The notes beneath the pieces were generated by a model. It was not told the origin of the DNA and ran no database searches. It saw nothing but the letters and a program-made list of their open reading frames with translations. Shown here piece by piece: positions 1 through 11,066 of a DNA stretch of 64,000 bases. Position numbers and translations under genes: made by a program. The stretch spans positions 4,910,482-4,974,481 of the forward strand of contig JAPWDM010000017.1 of assembly GCA_035578155.1 (NCBI GenBank), written 5' to 3'. Each line of letters opens with the position of its first letter. Position 1 is the stretch's first letter. The DNA comes from Brachynemurus nebulosus (taxonomy: Eukaryota; Arthropoda; Insecta; Neuroptera; Myrmeleontidae).

Positions 1-552
1 ATATTTCTAATTGAAAATTAAAATAGAATAAAAGGTTAATTTTTCTTTCCAAACCTTAACGAAAAATTAACTTTCATTTTAAGGAGGAGGAAGTGTAATA
101 TAATGCCCGCTACTGTATCCACTTCCTAACAATATAGTAACATATTGTTAACTTATTGTTGAACACAACTGTATAGATTAATCTAGAAGAACGACTATTT
201 AGGAGTAGAATAATGAAGTCTTTGAATTAATCGCTAAATCAGCAAAACGCCGATATATGAAATCGAACGATTAATCGCGAGGTAAGGGGAGTACTCTAGC
301 GAACTTCGCTTGAGGCCAAAAACGGGTCGATATGATTTCATTCAGTATTTAGATTTCGTAATATTCTTTCCGTAATTGGATTCAGTAATGAACGTTTAAA
401 ATGTAAAGTCATTTTGTGTAGTGTTGTGTATCCCTCAGGAAGAGGTAATGTGCACTTTCTTCCTTAAATATTTAATCAGCATATGCAACCCGATTCGGTA
501 TATTTTTTTTACTAAAATTCGAATAAATAATTGTTAAGAAATTTTTAGATAT
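1..552. other. AT-rich non-coding DNA
   Basis: I see no gene or clear repeat here. It may include the degraded downstream part of the Penelope-like fragment that follows on the minus strand, but no GIY-YIG motif is readable. Confidence 0.4.
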
Positions 553-888
553 TTACATATATTTTGTTACATAAATATAATGTTTAGAGTCCGAATTAGT
601 TAGAATAGTTGGATAGATTTGTTCTATGGCTAGACTTTTTTGTTTTTTACGGATTAGTTTTTGGATAATGTGCGGAGAAAAACCATTATTAACTGCTATT
701 TGTTGTATGATCAATAATTCCTTATCTCGGTCTTGGTCTTGGTCATTCGGTAAAACCCGATCACAACCCAAAATATTACATATTTGTAAAAAAGGCCGCA
801 AACTCAACATTTTGGAAGCCCTGGAAATTAATAAATTGAACAAAGACCTAAACCACGTCATCTTAAGTGACCAAATTGATCTAAACAA
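553..888 (-). pseudogene. Penelope-like element reverse transcriptase, C-terminal scrap
   Basis: The 111-residue open frame reads like the thumb/linker segment that follows the RT core in Penelope-like elements: an RSLFNLLISRASKM stretch, then an IQQIAVNNGFSPHIIQKLIRK stretch, the usual pre-GIY-YIG linker pattern. It lacks all RT catalytic motifs and has no readable endonuclease domain below it, so it is a fragment rather than a gene. An asp/gln/arg-rich insert (NDQDQDRD) looks like local slippage. Two further Penelope remnants are at 53.8-55.1 kb (minus) and 60.6-61.1 kb (plus). Family assignment is by pattern recognition only. Confidence 0.55.
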
Positions 889-910
889 ATCGCCTTTATT
901 AAATCTATAA

Positions 911-1986
911 CACGGTGCATCTCACGTTTTGTTTTCGAATAGTTTAGCTGATAGGTACCCATTTTTAAAATTTTATAGATTCCTGGTAATTAATATTTAA
1001 ATGATCTTTATGCAATATTTTGATTTTACATCATTTAACAATCCTTTTAATTTAACAAAAACATCTACCTGGTGGGTGTAACCTTTCGTGCAAATCAATA
1101 CATGTCTCTATCTTGACAAATTAGTAATACCTGTATATTTTATTCTTTATTTCTTGTAATTATCGTTCACCGCTGTTTCACGTGTCTGGTTCTCCCCAAC
1201 GTACTCTAGTCATTTTAAGGATATTACATCTAACCGGTTTAAAATAAAATTCGCGCTGTAGGTACCTTTGCAAATAATACAAAAAATTTTATTTTTATAA
1301 AAAATTGGTCAACTTGGGAGTTCCCCTTACATCTGTTTGATGTGATTATATCTGTCTCTATCTCTAACATCCCCCACCAATACATTATTTACTTCAATTT
1401 ATATTATAAATAGTTTTCGCCTAAAAGAACAATTTTTAGTTATGTTTTTCACCTAATGATGGTGTAAAAGCCGAAGGTCGACTCGTGTTTTTCTACGATT
1501 TTGTTGTGAAAAGTAACAAAGCAACGATCCCATGTTTTAATAAGTATTATCTTTAGTACATAGATATATGGGTCTTTTCTACATCAAAATTGAAAATTAG
1601 GTACGCATTGGAAGAGAAAAATTCTGAGCCACGAATATGAGAAGGAAAGTTTTAAAATTTAAAATTTCTGTTTAGTTGTTTGATTGAGAGTTAATTGGAT
1701 AATTGTTTTTTATAAGTAACCCACTGCCTCAACCAGTAGTGAGTAAAATAAACAGATCTACAAGTAAAACGATTGTTCATTCATCGTAAAAATGTTTTAT
1801 TAATTTTTTTCAAATTGTTTCGAGTAAAATATTAACAATGAAATAAGAAACTGTATAACAAAATGGTACAAAATAATAAATTGCGTGCATTTGCAAGTAA
1901 AATATAATATTTTAATATGTAAATTTTGGTAAATTACAATAAATGTGCATCTAATTTAACAGATGGAAATAAAAGCTGAAATCAAT
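911..1986. other. AT-rich non-coding DNA, nothing recognised
   Basis: About 1.1 kb without a convincing frame, RNA gene or repeat boundary. Confidence 0.4.
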
Positions 1987-2324
1987 ATACACAGTAAAAG
2001 AATTTGTGTTAAAATAAACACATTTAACATGTCCAGAACGGTCCACTCAATTTTTTGTGTTATTTTAACACAAAGCATATGTATCAAATCTTTACACAAG
2101 ATTTGTGTCAATGATTTAACACACCAGAGGACATATATTTTGTGTTAATTTTTCAGATTTATCAGAGTTAGTTATTAAACTTTTTTTTACTCAATATTTT
2201 ACTTCCACTGCAGCTTATAATATTTAAAAATCGTCAAAAATTATAACGATTTTGTTCATATATATTATTATAAATGAGGCTCAAAGAACGTAAAGTAAGT
2301 CAGTCCTTTGTAAAAATTCTTACT

Positions 2325-2477
<153 letters not shown>

Positions 2478-2480
2478 GTA

Positions 2481-2777
2481 CCAAAATATATATAATAAAA
2501 AAGATGAGAGTAGTTCTTATTATTAAACAAAACCGAAAAATTATCAGTTTTTTCAGTTATTGACGAATATATTTTTATTAAACTTTTAAAAATGAAACAA
2601 TTTTCTTACATTTTAAGGTTATTTTAACTGAAGCTGTAATAAAATAACCTTAAAGAAGAAAATTGTTTCATTTTTAAACGTTTAATAAAACTATATTCGT
2701 CAATAACTAAAAAAACTTATAATTTTCCGGTTTTGTTTAATAAGAACTACTCTCATCTTTTTATTATATATATTTGG
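2481..2777. repeat. Long hairpin, ~140-bp arms
   Basis: Bases 2481-2626 are repeated in inverted orientation at 2640-2777 around a ~13-bp loop, with few mismatches. A transcript would fold into a ~140-bp stem. It lies inside the TIR element at 1987-3029. Confidence 0.85.
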
Positions 2778-3339
2778 GTAGATTAGATATATGTTCTAAT
2801 TTAGCTTACGTACTTATAACATTCTTTTGCTCTACACAAATATTGTATTACTACTTTGTTGTTCAAAACAAGTTAACATTTTTATTCTGTTAAATGGAAA
2901 TTTGTGTTAATATTTTCATTTAACACAATCATGAAATGTTCCATTAACGCAGGGCTGTGTTAATTATTTAATACAAACATTTTAAACACTAGTTTTTTTA
3001 CGCAGAACACAAATTTTTCTACTGTGTGATTCAGTGGTTATCGAGTTGACTTCTAATCTGAATGAAGTATAGAATCCGTATCATTTAAATATTTCATTTT
3101 GATAATGTTTCTCAGCAGATATACTTCGCAAAAAGAATGAGAAAGCTGGAAAATCTATTTTTTTTCTCAAGTATGTATAAAGATCTGCTTAAAGTCGTTT
3201 TTTGAAAAAACTAAATACACATATTATGGGCGCACTAAATATGTGTTGTAAATATGTTGAAAAATTGTTACTTTCAATAACACTACATAACAAAAATTAA
3301 CTGGATATGAAGAAAATTAGGCAAATTAAATGGAAATGA

Positions 3340-5110
3340 GAAATACCCCTGTCGCAGTATCTGCATAACATAGCGAATTTCCTAATATTGGGCATTAGCG
3401 GATGTCACCTAACAATAATACTTCTACCCATTTAAAATACTTTAGCTTTCTTACAGTGAAAAGACTTTTAAAATCAGTCTAGTAGTTAATTTTTGGCGCT
3501 TTTGGATCCCCAGGACCCTAGCGGATCTCAGATAGTGCAGCATATATCCATTTAAAATAGTTTAACTTTTTGATGGTGAAGAAATTTTCAAAATCAATTT
3601 GTTAGTTCATTTTTATATGCCTTTAAAATAGCTTAGTTTTCTAAGAGTAAAAGAATTTTCAAAATCGGCTGGGTAATTTATTTTTGGTATTTTTGAGACC
3701 CTAGAACCTGAACGGACTTTGTACAGCATAGCTGCTATCCATCTAAAACAATTAGTTCTCTAGCAATGAGAAAATTTTCAGAATCGGTCGGTTAGTTTAT
3801 TTTTGGCGCTTTTAAGATACCAGGACCCTGGCCAACCTCATACAACATACAAGCTATATCCATCTAAAATAGTTTACCTCTCTAACAGTGAAACAATTTT
3901 CAAAATCGGTCATTTATTTTATTTTTGATACGTTTGGGTCCCATGGACCCTGGCGGACTTTACATAACGTAATCTATATCTATCTAAAATAGCTTACCTC
4001 TCAAACACTGAAAAAATTTTCAAAATCGGTCGTTATTTTATTTTTGATACTTTTAGGTCTCACGGACCATGGCGGACCTTACATAATGTAATCTATATCT
4101 ATCACAGTTGTGAAACTATATATCCTCGTCCATTGAAAGCGTCTCGTTCGTCCGTTTCCGTGCGTATAATTACAACGTGCGAACAAAAAGTCCGTTTCAT
4201 GAGAGTTTTACTTTTATTGAAATGAAACTGAAGGTAAATTACAATTATTATAACTGTGTACCTTTGCAAATTACCTGCCATAAATTATTTTTTACGTATT
4301 TTTATAGCTTGAGAAAAAGAAAATTAAAAAGAAAAATACTGACGAATATTGGACTATCAGGAGTGGACGCTAGTGGACGGTCAGGAGATATATCATTTCG
4401 GACAAATGACAAAAGTGCGTAATCGTCTGAATCAAATTTCGCATTTGTCCGCAATCAATGGACGACCAGCCTAACAGTGAAAAAATTTTCAACCTGGTCG
4501 GTTAGTTTATTTTTGACACTTTTGGTTCCTATGGACTCTGGCGGATCTTACATAACGTAATCTATATCTATCTAAAATAGTTTAGTTCTCTAACAGTGAA
4601 AAAATTTTCAAAATCCGTCGATTAGTTTATTTTTGGCGCTTTTAGGATCCCAGGATCCTGGCCGACCTCATACAATATAAGCTATATCCATCTAAAATAG
4701 TGTATCCTTCTAACAGTGAAAAAATTTTTAAAACTGGTCGGTTATTTCATTTTTTACAATTATGGGATCAGTAAACCCTGGCGGAATTCATACAACATAA
4801 CCTTTATTCATCTAAAATAATTTTAGTAAAAAGTTTAGCTCTCTAACAGTAAAAAAGGGTCCTGGGTATCTCATATAACTTATAGCGGTCCGTACGGGTC
4901 TTGCGGACATCATTTAATAACTTAACTAATTCAAATACTTTAGCTTACTAACGGTGAAAAAATTTACAAAATCGATTGAGTAGTTAATTTTTGGCATTTT
5001 TAGGTCCCCAGAATCTTGACGGATCTCACATAAGATACCTCAGATCCATTTAAATTTGTTTAATTTTCTAACATTAATGACTACTAGTGAAAAAATTTTC
5101 AAAATCGATC
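3340..5110. repeat. ~120-bp tandem repeat array
   Basis: Degenerate units share CATCTAAAATAGTTTA, then CTAACAGTGAAAAAATTTTC, then a CCTGGCGGA-containing stretch. The CAGTGAA anchor recurs near 3454, 3574, 3764, 3886, 4006, 4475, 4594, 4714 and beyond, giving a spacing of about 120 bp with one short unit near 3644. Roughly 12 units are readable. The array is interrupted by an insertion at ~4125-4466. Single related units occur at 9560-9690 and 52340-52470, and all three loci share an edge motif containing TGCATAACATAGYGAATTTC (inverted at 3340). Confidence 0.8.
4125..4466. mobile_element. Small TIR insertion inside the 120-bp array
   Basis: An insertion of about 340 bp whose ends carry inverted copies of TCGTCCATTGA (4126-4136 and 4454-4464). 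The neighbouring array anchors at 4006 and 4475 are 469 bp apart instead of 120. An internal stretch has a GTAAAT...TTTATAG intron-like pattern, but I recognise no protein. Confidence 0.45.
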
Positions 5111-5192
5111 CAGTTTTATACAATTTTTTTTCTTGGCATACTTACAAATATATTATGTCATTTCTTTAAAAAATTTTATAATATTATATCAT

Positions 5193-5283
5193 GACTAGAG
5201 ATGGGCAAAATACCCAATAATTACTCAGGTGGGAATATTCCCGGGAAAATTTCCGATGGGAATTTCACCGTCACCCATCTCTA
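5193..5283. mobile_element. Short hAT-like MITE
   Basis: Ends carry TAGAGATGGG in inverted orientation, flanking runs of GGGAATTTTCCCGGG-like palindromic sequence. TAGAGATGGG-type ends are common in hAT MITEs. No 8-bp duplication was confirmed. A second end begins at 5354, and a similar TAGA...CATCTCTA pair occurs at 40.0-40.3 kb. Confidence 0.45.
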
Positions 5284-5353
5284 CGTACATATAAAACGCC
5301 ATATGCGTGGTCAGTATACAGACTAGGTATATAGAAAATATCAAATGTACCAC

Positions 5354-5420
5354 TAGAGATGGGCGACAGGAAAATTCCCATCGGGAATTTTTCCAGGAAT
5401 ATTTCCATTTGGGTAATTAT
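5354..5420. mobile_element. Partial copy of the TAGAGATGGG MITE
   Basis: Begins with CTAGAGATGGGC and repeats the TTCCCATCGGGAA-type core of the 5193 element, but no closing inverted end is visible. Confidence 0.4.
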
Positions 5421-5939
5421 TGGGTGAAATTCGCTAAAAAAACTAAAGAAATTTTTGCACATTATAATTTTTTGCTAAGCAAAACTCAAATATTTTATCG
5501 TAAATAAATAAATCGTGAAGTATTTACATAGGAACTCCAATATAACGTACTCCAATATAACGTACCGAGTGGTGGGGTACCCCTCTCACAGATTTGAAGA
5601 CGTGAGATTGTATTTGTGTCAAGGTATACATAATCGTCAATTCAGGGGCGTAGCAAATTTATGTGAGGGTCTGACAAGTTCCCATATTTTCTTACATACA
5701 CACGTATAGCATTCACACATAGCTATAAGTACTTATACACAAATAAATATAATCAGTGTAAATATATACACATTTACAACTATGTGTGAACTTGTTCAAA
5801 AATATTCAGATTCCTGTGAACTTTTACAGTAAAATCAACACCAACGACAATTACACCAATATAGAGACATACACGTACATATTATTTCACGTATATGCAT
5901 ACGTAGATAAATATGTGTGTATATACGAATACACATCGA

Positions 5940-6790
5940 TTTCACGATTTGATTGGTTATAGAAAAAAAGCCAGATAACAAATTTTGATGCAAATTCCAG
6001 AATATTCTATTCGGAAAATAGCAAAGATGTCGAAAAACCGACTTCACCATTTGATAGTCTACCAAAGAAGGGACTAGACAGCGGAACTCAGCAAAAGTTC
6101 TAGAAAGTTCTATTCGGGATCTAGCAAAGATATCGGGAAACTAATTTCACTATCGAACTGGTCTTCGAATAAAAGCATAAATAACAAAAATTTAGCAATG
6201 TTCTAGAATGTTCTATCCGAGAACTAGCAAAGATATCGGGAAACTAACTTCACTATCGAACTAGTCTTCGAATAAAAGCATAAATAACAAAAATTTAGCA
6301 ATGTTCTAGAATCTTCTATCCGAGAACTAGCAAAGATATCGGGAAACTAACTTCACTATCGAACTAGTCTTCGAATAAAAGCATAAATAACAAAAATTTA
6401 GCAATGTTCTAGAATGTTCTATCCGAGAACTAGCAAAGATTTCGGGAAACTAACTTCACTATCGAACTAGTCTTCGAATAAAAGCATAAATAACAAAAAT
6501 TTAGCAATGTTCTAGAATGTTCTATTCGAGAACTAGCAAAGATATCGGGAAACTGACTTCAACATCGAATTGGTCATCAAATGAAAGCTTAAATAAGAAA
6601 AATTGAACAATATTCTAGAATGTTCTATTCGAGAACTAGTAAAAATATCGGAAAACTGATTTCACCATCGGATTTGTCGTCGAATGGAAGCCTAAATAAC
6701 AAAAATTGAACAATATTCTAGAATGTTCTATTAGCAAAAATATCAAAAAAACCAATTTTATCACTCATCTAATTATTAAATAAAAGATCA
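5940..6790. repeat. 103-bp tandem repeats, each with a consensus heat-shock element
   Basis: Eight TTCnnGAAnnTTC sites start at 5995, 6098, 6201, 6304, 6407, 6510, 6613 and 6716, exactly 103 bp apart. TTCnnGAAnnTTC is the three-box binding site of heat-shock factor. Around each lies a less conserved sequence containing CTAGCAAAGATATC and a TTCACYATCGAA-like stretch. Whether HSF binds here is inference. The motif could instead be a transposase-binding site. Confidence 0.9.
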
Positions 6791-6899
6791 AATAGCGGAA
6801 TTTAACAAAAGTTAAGGTACTTTATTTAAGGAAAATGTAAATATTATACTTTTTTGCAATTGTATACGTTGGCGTAAATTTATAACTAAAACTTTTGTA

Positions 6900-7310
6900 T
6901 AGCACCACTATTTAACCATTTTCGCCAAAGAGCAATCTACTGATGAAGTCGCTTTCTCAATATTTTTGTTAGTTTCCGAATAGAATATTCGAGAACATTT
7001 CTCAAATTCCGTTATTTTGCATTTTCTTTGATGACCTATCCGATGGTAAAGTTTATTTCTTGATATCTATTCTAGGTTTTGAATAGAATGATCTAGAACT
7101 TTTGCCAAATTCCGCTATTCAACTATTTCCTTAATGGCAAATCCCATAGTAAAGTTAGTTTTCCGACATCTTTCCTAGTTTCCGAATAGAATATTCTAAA
7201 ACTATTATTAAATTCCACTCTTTGGTCTATTTTTCAATAGTTAACCAATAGTGAAGTCGGTTTTTTAATATTTTGACTGATTTCTAAGAAGAGTATTCTC
7301 AAATTGTTGT
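6900..7310. repeat. Inverted array of the 103-bp repeat
   Basis: The same unit in reverse orientation. GAAnnTTCnnGAA is intact at 6983-6995 and decayed at 7086 and 7189, still at exact 103-bp spacing. Confidence 0.8.
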
Positions 7311-7515
7311 CAAATTTAGTTGAAGACGTGTGTTCTTGTAAACATGCATTTAAGTAAGTGTATATGCGTGTGTATATAAATAATGAAATGCGTATGTGTT
7401 CGCATATTATGTTTCTGTACCCCCTTAAAAAATTTTACTGACGGCCCTGGTAATCCGATATAACGTACTTCCCCTTATTTTGTACTGGCCAGTACGTTAT
7501 ATTGGAGTTCCTATG

Positions 7516-9690
7516 TATTGCATTTTTAATTGAATTTTCTTTTTGGAAATACACTTATTACCGCGGGTGCCATGAAAAGACCTGAGCCTGGGACGAGTTC
7601 GTCAGTCAAATACGTCCGATTTTCAGAAGCCAAAATTTCGACCATTTTTCGCCATTGGTAGTAGTTTTTTGCAAAATTTGGCCAGCTTTCAAAAAATTTT
7701 TTAACCTTTTTTACACCATCGAAAAGAGGGTAAAAAATTGCATAAGACAAGCTTTTGAAACATTGTTCTAACGAGGAATGGTTTTGAACTGACAATTCGT
7801 AATTTTGATGAAACTTATGGTATATGTGTAGTACAAGCAAAAATAATAGACCCGTATTTTTTTTTTAACTGCCATCGTCGCCATTTAAGGGGTGTAGTCA
7901 CCCCTCAAATTTAGGGAAAAATTTTAATTTTGCTTGATAACTTGAAAACGACGGCAGATAGAAAAAAACTTTAAATTAACAAAACACTTCATTTTTAGTG
8001 AGCTTTCTATAAATGCAGGGTCGGACCTACTAGAGGGGCTCTTCAGGTAAAATTGAGGGTAAATTATGAAATAGGGTGGATATGCTTTAGTATATTAAAA
8101 TTTGAATAGCATATATGAAAACTACATCAAAAATACTAGTTTACCTGTTTTTGCTCAAAATTGTAATTTAAAGTCTAAAATCTCAAAACTGGGCAGCTAA
8201 TTTGAGGTGGCAGTAGTAATTTTACTGACAATCAGTAAGTAAAATAAAAATACTTCTATAAGGTTTTCAGCAAGTGAATTGTCTTGTAATTAATAACTGG
8301 CTACAATATATCAAATTATACCTGTTGAAGTGTAATTAAAACTTTAAATTTTATACAAGTAATATTAAAATTTGATTTTGTTAAGTCACGCAAAAATATT
8401 ATTGTATATATTTATAGAAAACAATTAAGTTTATAAAATACTTCTTTTTTGTCAAATAATTGTATATAAATCAATTGTATCTCTGATCGCCAAAGATCCA
8501 TGTCATGAATTATCGCTCCTCTATCTACTGCTTCTTAAAAATTATTTTAAACATACTGATTAATGAAAATTACTTTATCTCTCTTACTTGGGCCTTCTTC
8601 AACTTGCTTTTCCTACCGATATAAGTTGCTGTGTAGATAATATATCTCGTCATATTTCCAGTTCAAATTTCAAACTTCTTTAAACATTTATGCCCAACTA
8701 GAAGAAATTTGCTTATTCTTATTAGTCAATAAAAAAGACTTTATAAACTTAATTTCTTTCTATAACTATATGCCATAATATTCTTACGTGATTTAACAAA
8801 ATCAAATTTTAATATTATTTGCATAAAATTTAAAGTTTTAGTTTAGACATCAAAGAGTATAATTTGATATATTTTAGCCAGTTATTAATTACAAGACAAT
8901 TCACTTGCTGAAAACCTTATAGAAATATTTTTATTTTACTGATTGTCAGTAAAATTCTATTGCCACCTCAAATTAGCTGTCCAGTTTTGAGATTTTAGAC
9001 TTTAAATTACAATTTTGAGCAAAAACAGGTAAACTAGTATTTTTCATGTAGTTTTCATTTATGCTAATCAAATTTTAATATACTAAGGCAAATCCACCCT
9101 ATTTCAATATTTACCCTCAATTTTACCTGAAAAGCTCCCTCCAGTAGGTCCGACCCTAGATTTATACACATCAATAGAAAGCTCATTAAAAATGAAGTGC
9201 TTTGTCAATTTAAAGTTTTTTTCTATATGCCGTCGTTTTCAAATTATCAAGCAAAATTAAACCTTTACCCTAACTTTGAGGGGTGATTCCACCCCTTAAA
9301 TGGCGACGGTGGCAGATAAAAAAAAAAATACGGGTTTATTATTTTTGCTTGTACTACACAAATACCAAGTTTCATCAAAATTACGAATTGACAGTTCAAA
9401 ACCTTTCTTTGTAAGTGAACTAACTTTTGAGAAAAATTAAGAAATTTGCTCAATTTCTTTACAATAAATACTTCATCGCTTTTATCATTACAATATCAAT
9501 ATTTATATCAGTTTCGTTTTTCAAAATAAAAATAAACTAACTTTTCAAGAACGCGTCATCACCGATTTTGAAAATTTGTTCACTGTTAGAGAGCTAAACT
9601 ATTTTAGATGGATACAAGTTGTTGTATGAGATCCGCCAGTGTCCAATTTTTGGAAATTCACTATGTTATGCAGATGTTGCGACAGGTTTT
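7516..9690. repeat. Older dispersed repeat, split by a foldback
   Basis: The segments 7525-7771 and 9412-9690 match, in the same order, the uninterrupted locus at about 51577-52475: a GGGACKAG-containing start, a TTTTTTACACCATCGAAAAG stretch, a GAGAAAAATTAAG stretch, a CTATTTTARATGGATACAAG stretch and the edge motif TATGTTATGCAGATG. Open frames here are fortuitous. The match shows where the 7772-9411 foldback inserted. Confidence 0.65.
7772..9411. mobile_element. Foldback element C, 1.64 kb, TAA target duplication
   Basis: Long inverted arms (7772-~8405 and ~8770-9411) flank a ~365-bp loop. The ends are CGAGGAATGGTTTTGAAC and, inverted, CAAAGAAAGGTTTTGAAC. TAA lies immediately outside both ends (7769-7771 and 9412-9414), and the related locus near 51.92 kb has TAA only once, which is the empty site. 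A 3-bp TWA duplication is typical of PIF/Harbinger elements. No transposase is present. Confidence 0.8.
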
Positions 9691-10592
9691 TTTTAATTCT
9701 TTTCGTTTGGTTTTAGGTCATTTTTAAAAAGTTAAAAGTTCTTTAATGGCATAAAAATTTTCGAGCAATAGGTGCTTACAACCTGAACCACAATTTTCTT
9801 CCAAAAAATTCCCCCTTTCATCCAGCTGTGTACAAAAATTAACGACAAAAAAATTTATAAGAAAGGTTCTGGTATTTTCTTTTTACCTAAGACAAACAAA
9901 GAAAATTGATACTTGAAATTTTAAAATAATTAAAAAATGTTCCTAATGGCTATTGTCAATTTCTTCAAAACAGAAAACTAAAAACAATCAGCGGAAGTAG
10001 GTACTGGATTTTATAAGTCTTCAATAAAAAAAAAAATATCAATAAGCGCGGTAGCGCGCCGGCAAGTTCTCACCAGCCGTACGTGCACCAAGCTATATTT
10101 ACACGAACCATTTCAAGCCATTTTTGACCCCCTTAAAACTCTAGTTCTATTTGTTGTATTCAATTAAAATTTTGCATACACAATAACACACTTGAAATCA
10201 CTTTCAATTTCAAATTTCATCGATCTAACTTTAATAGTTCCTGAGTTATAGGCCTCCACAAATCGATAATTTTGGCACTCACTCACTCATTCACTCACTG
10301 ACGGATCATCAAAACCTCTGGCCTATTTCCAGTGGACCTAGGAAATTGATATTCGGTCAGAATATAGGTCTTAGTCTAACAGTAAAGGGAAAAATCTAAA
10401 ATTATGATATTTTTCGTTATTTTCATTATTTGTGCCCTTTCTTTTGAAAAATACAGGGCAATTTTATATAAAAAAAAAATATTACTCAAAGCTTTCCTAA
10501 ATATTCAAATCTACAAGTTGCCGGTATTTATGAAAAAGAAATAATTATTTATAGCAACAAATTACCTACTATTATTGCCTATTATGATTAAT
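9691..10592. other. Non-coding DNA with an unexplained GC-richer segment
   Basis: No gene is recognisable. Around 10045-10065 a short GC-rich palindromic stretch (GCGCGGTAGCGCGC) starts a ~330-bp segment that includes four CACTCA-type repeats near 10275-10300. Its composition differs from the flanks and suggests a repeat unit of unknown class. Confidence 0.4.
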
Positions 10593-11066
10593 AATGGAGT
10601 CGGATAGACTCCAAATTTTAGTGAATAAGCAACTGTCTCCCCCCTCAAATTTTTTTTTGCTAGCATGTTAATTACATATAAGACTATATAAAATGAACAT
10701 TTACTACCACTGGCAACCGCCCCTACGAAAGTTATCGGTCATTTTGTGAAAAATCGACCATTTTAGTCGTACTTTCTAAATATTGATGAATATATCTCGG
10801 TATGTGTAGGTCTAAAAACAATGAAAAAAATTGAGGGTATTCACTATATAGTCTACCAGCGAATACAGTATGAAATTTTTATCTGCACACATAACCTTAA
10901 AAAAAATAAAACTGGAAATACTGCTAAATTTTGGTTTTTTGGTTTGAACTTCGGATGTTTTAAATGAAATTTGATGAAATTTCAGAAAATATACTTTATA
11001 ACATGGACAATAACTGGTTAAAATTTAAAGTCAAAATATCTTGCACAAACCCTAAAAATTGACGTC

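Larger units (their letters stand above)
5527..7515. mobile_element. TA-flanked TIR element with 103-bp HSE repeats, copy 1
   Basis: A ~24-bp terminal inverted repeat (CATAGGAACTCCAATATAAC plus GTAC) lies at 5527 and, inverted, ending at 7515. Both ends are flanked by TA, as expected for Tc1/mariner-type insertion. The interior holds a tandem array with a 103-bp period (about 5940-6790) and a degenerate inverted array (6900-7310), so the element is also a foldback. No transposase is encoded. A second diverged member lies at 40401-41619. Confidence 0.75.

Noticed and set aside
5835..6065. 76-codon minus-strand frame
   Set aside because: Overlaps the 103-bp repeat array and has no domain.
5940..6790. 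CRISPR-like array
   Set aside because: The 103-bp units are repeated over their full length without unique spacers, and the DNA is eukaryotic.
10040..10400. Bacterial or endosymbiont insertion suggested by GC-rich palindrome and CACTCA repeats
   Set aside because: No bacterial gene or ribosome-binding context is present. Short GC-rich ends are better explained by an unknown repeat.
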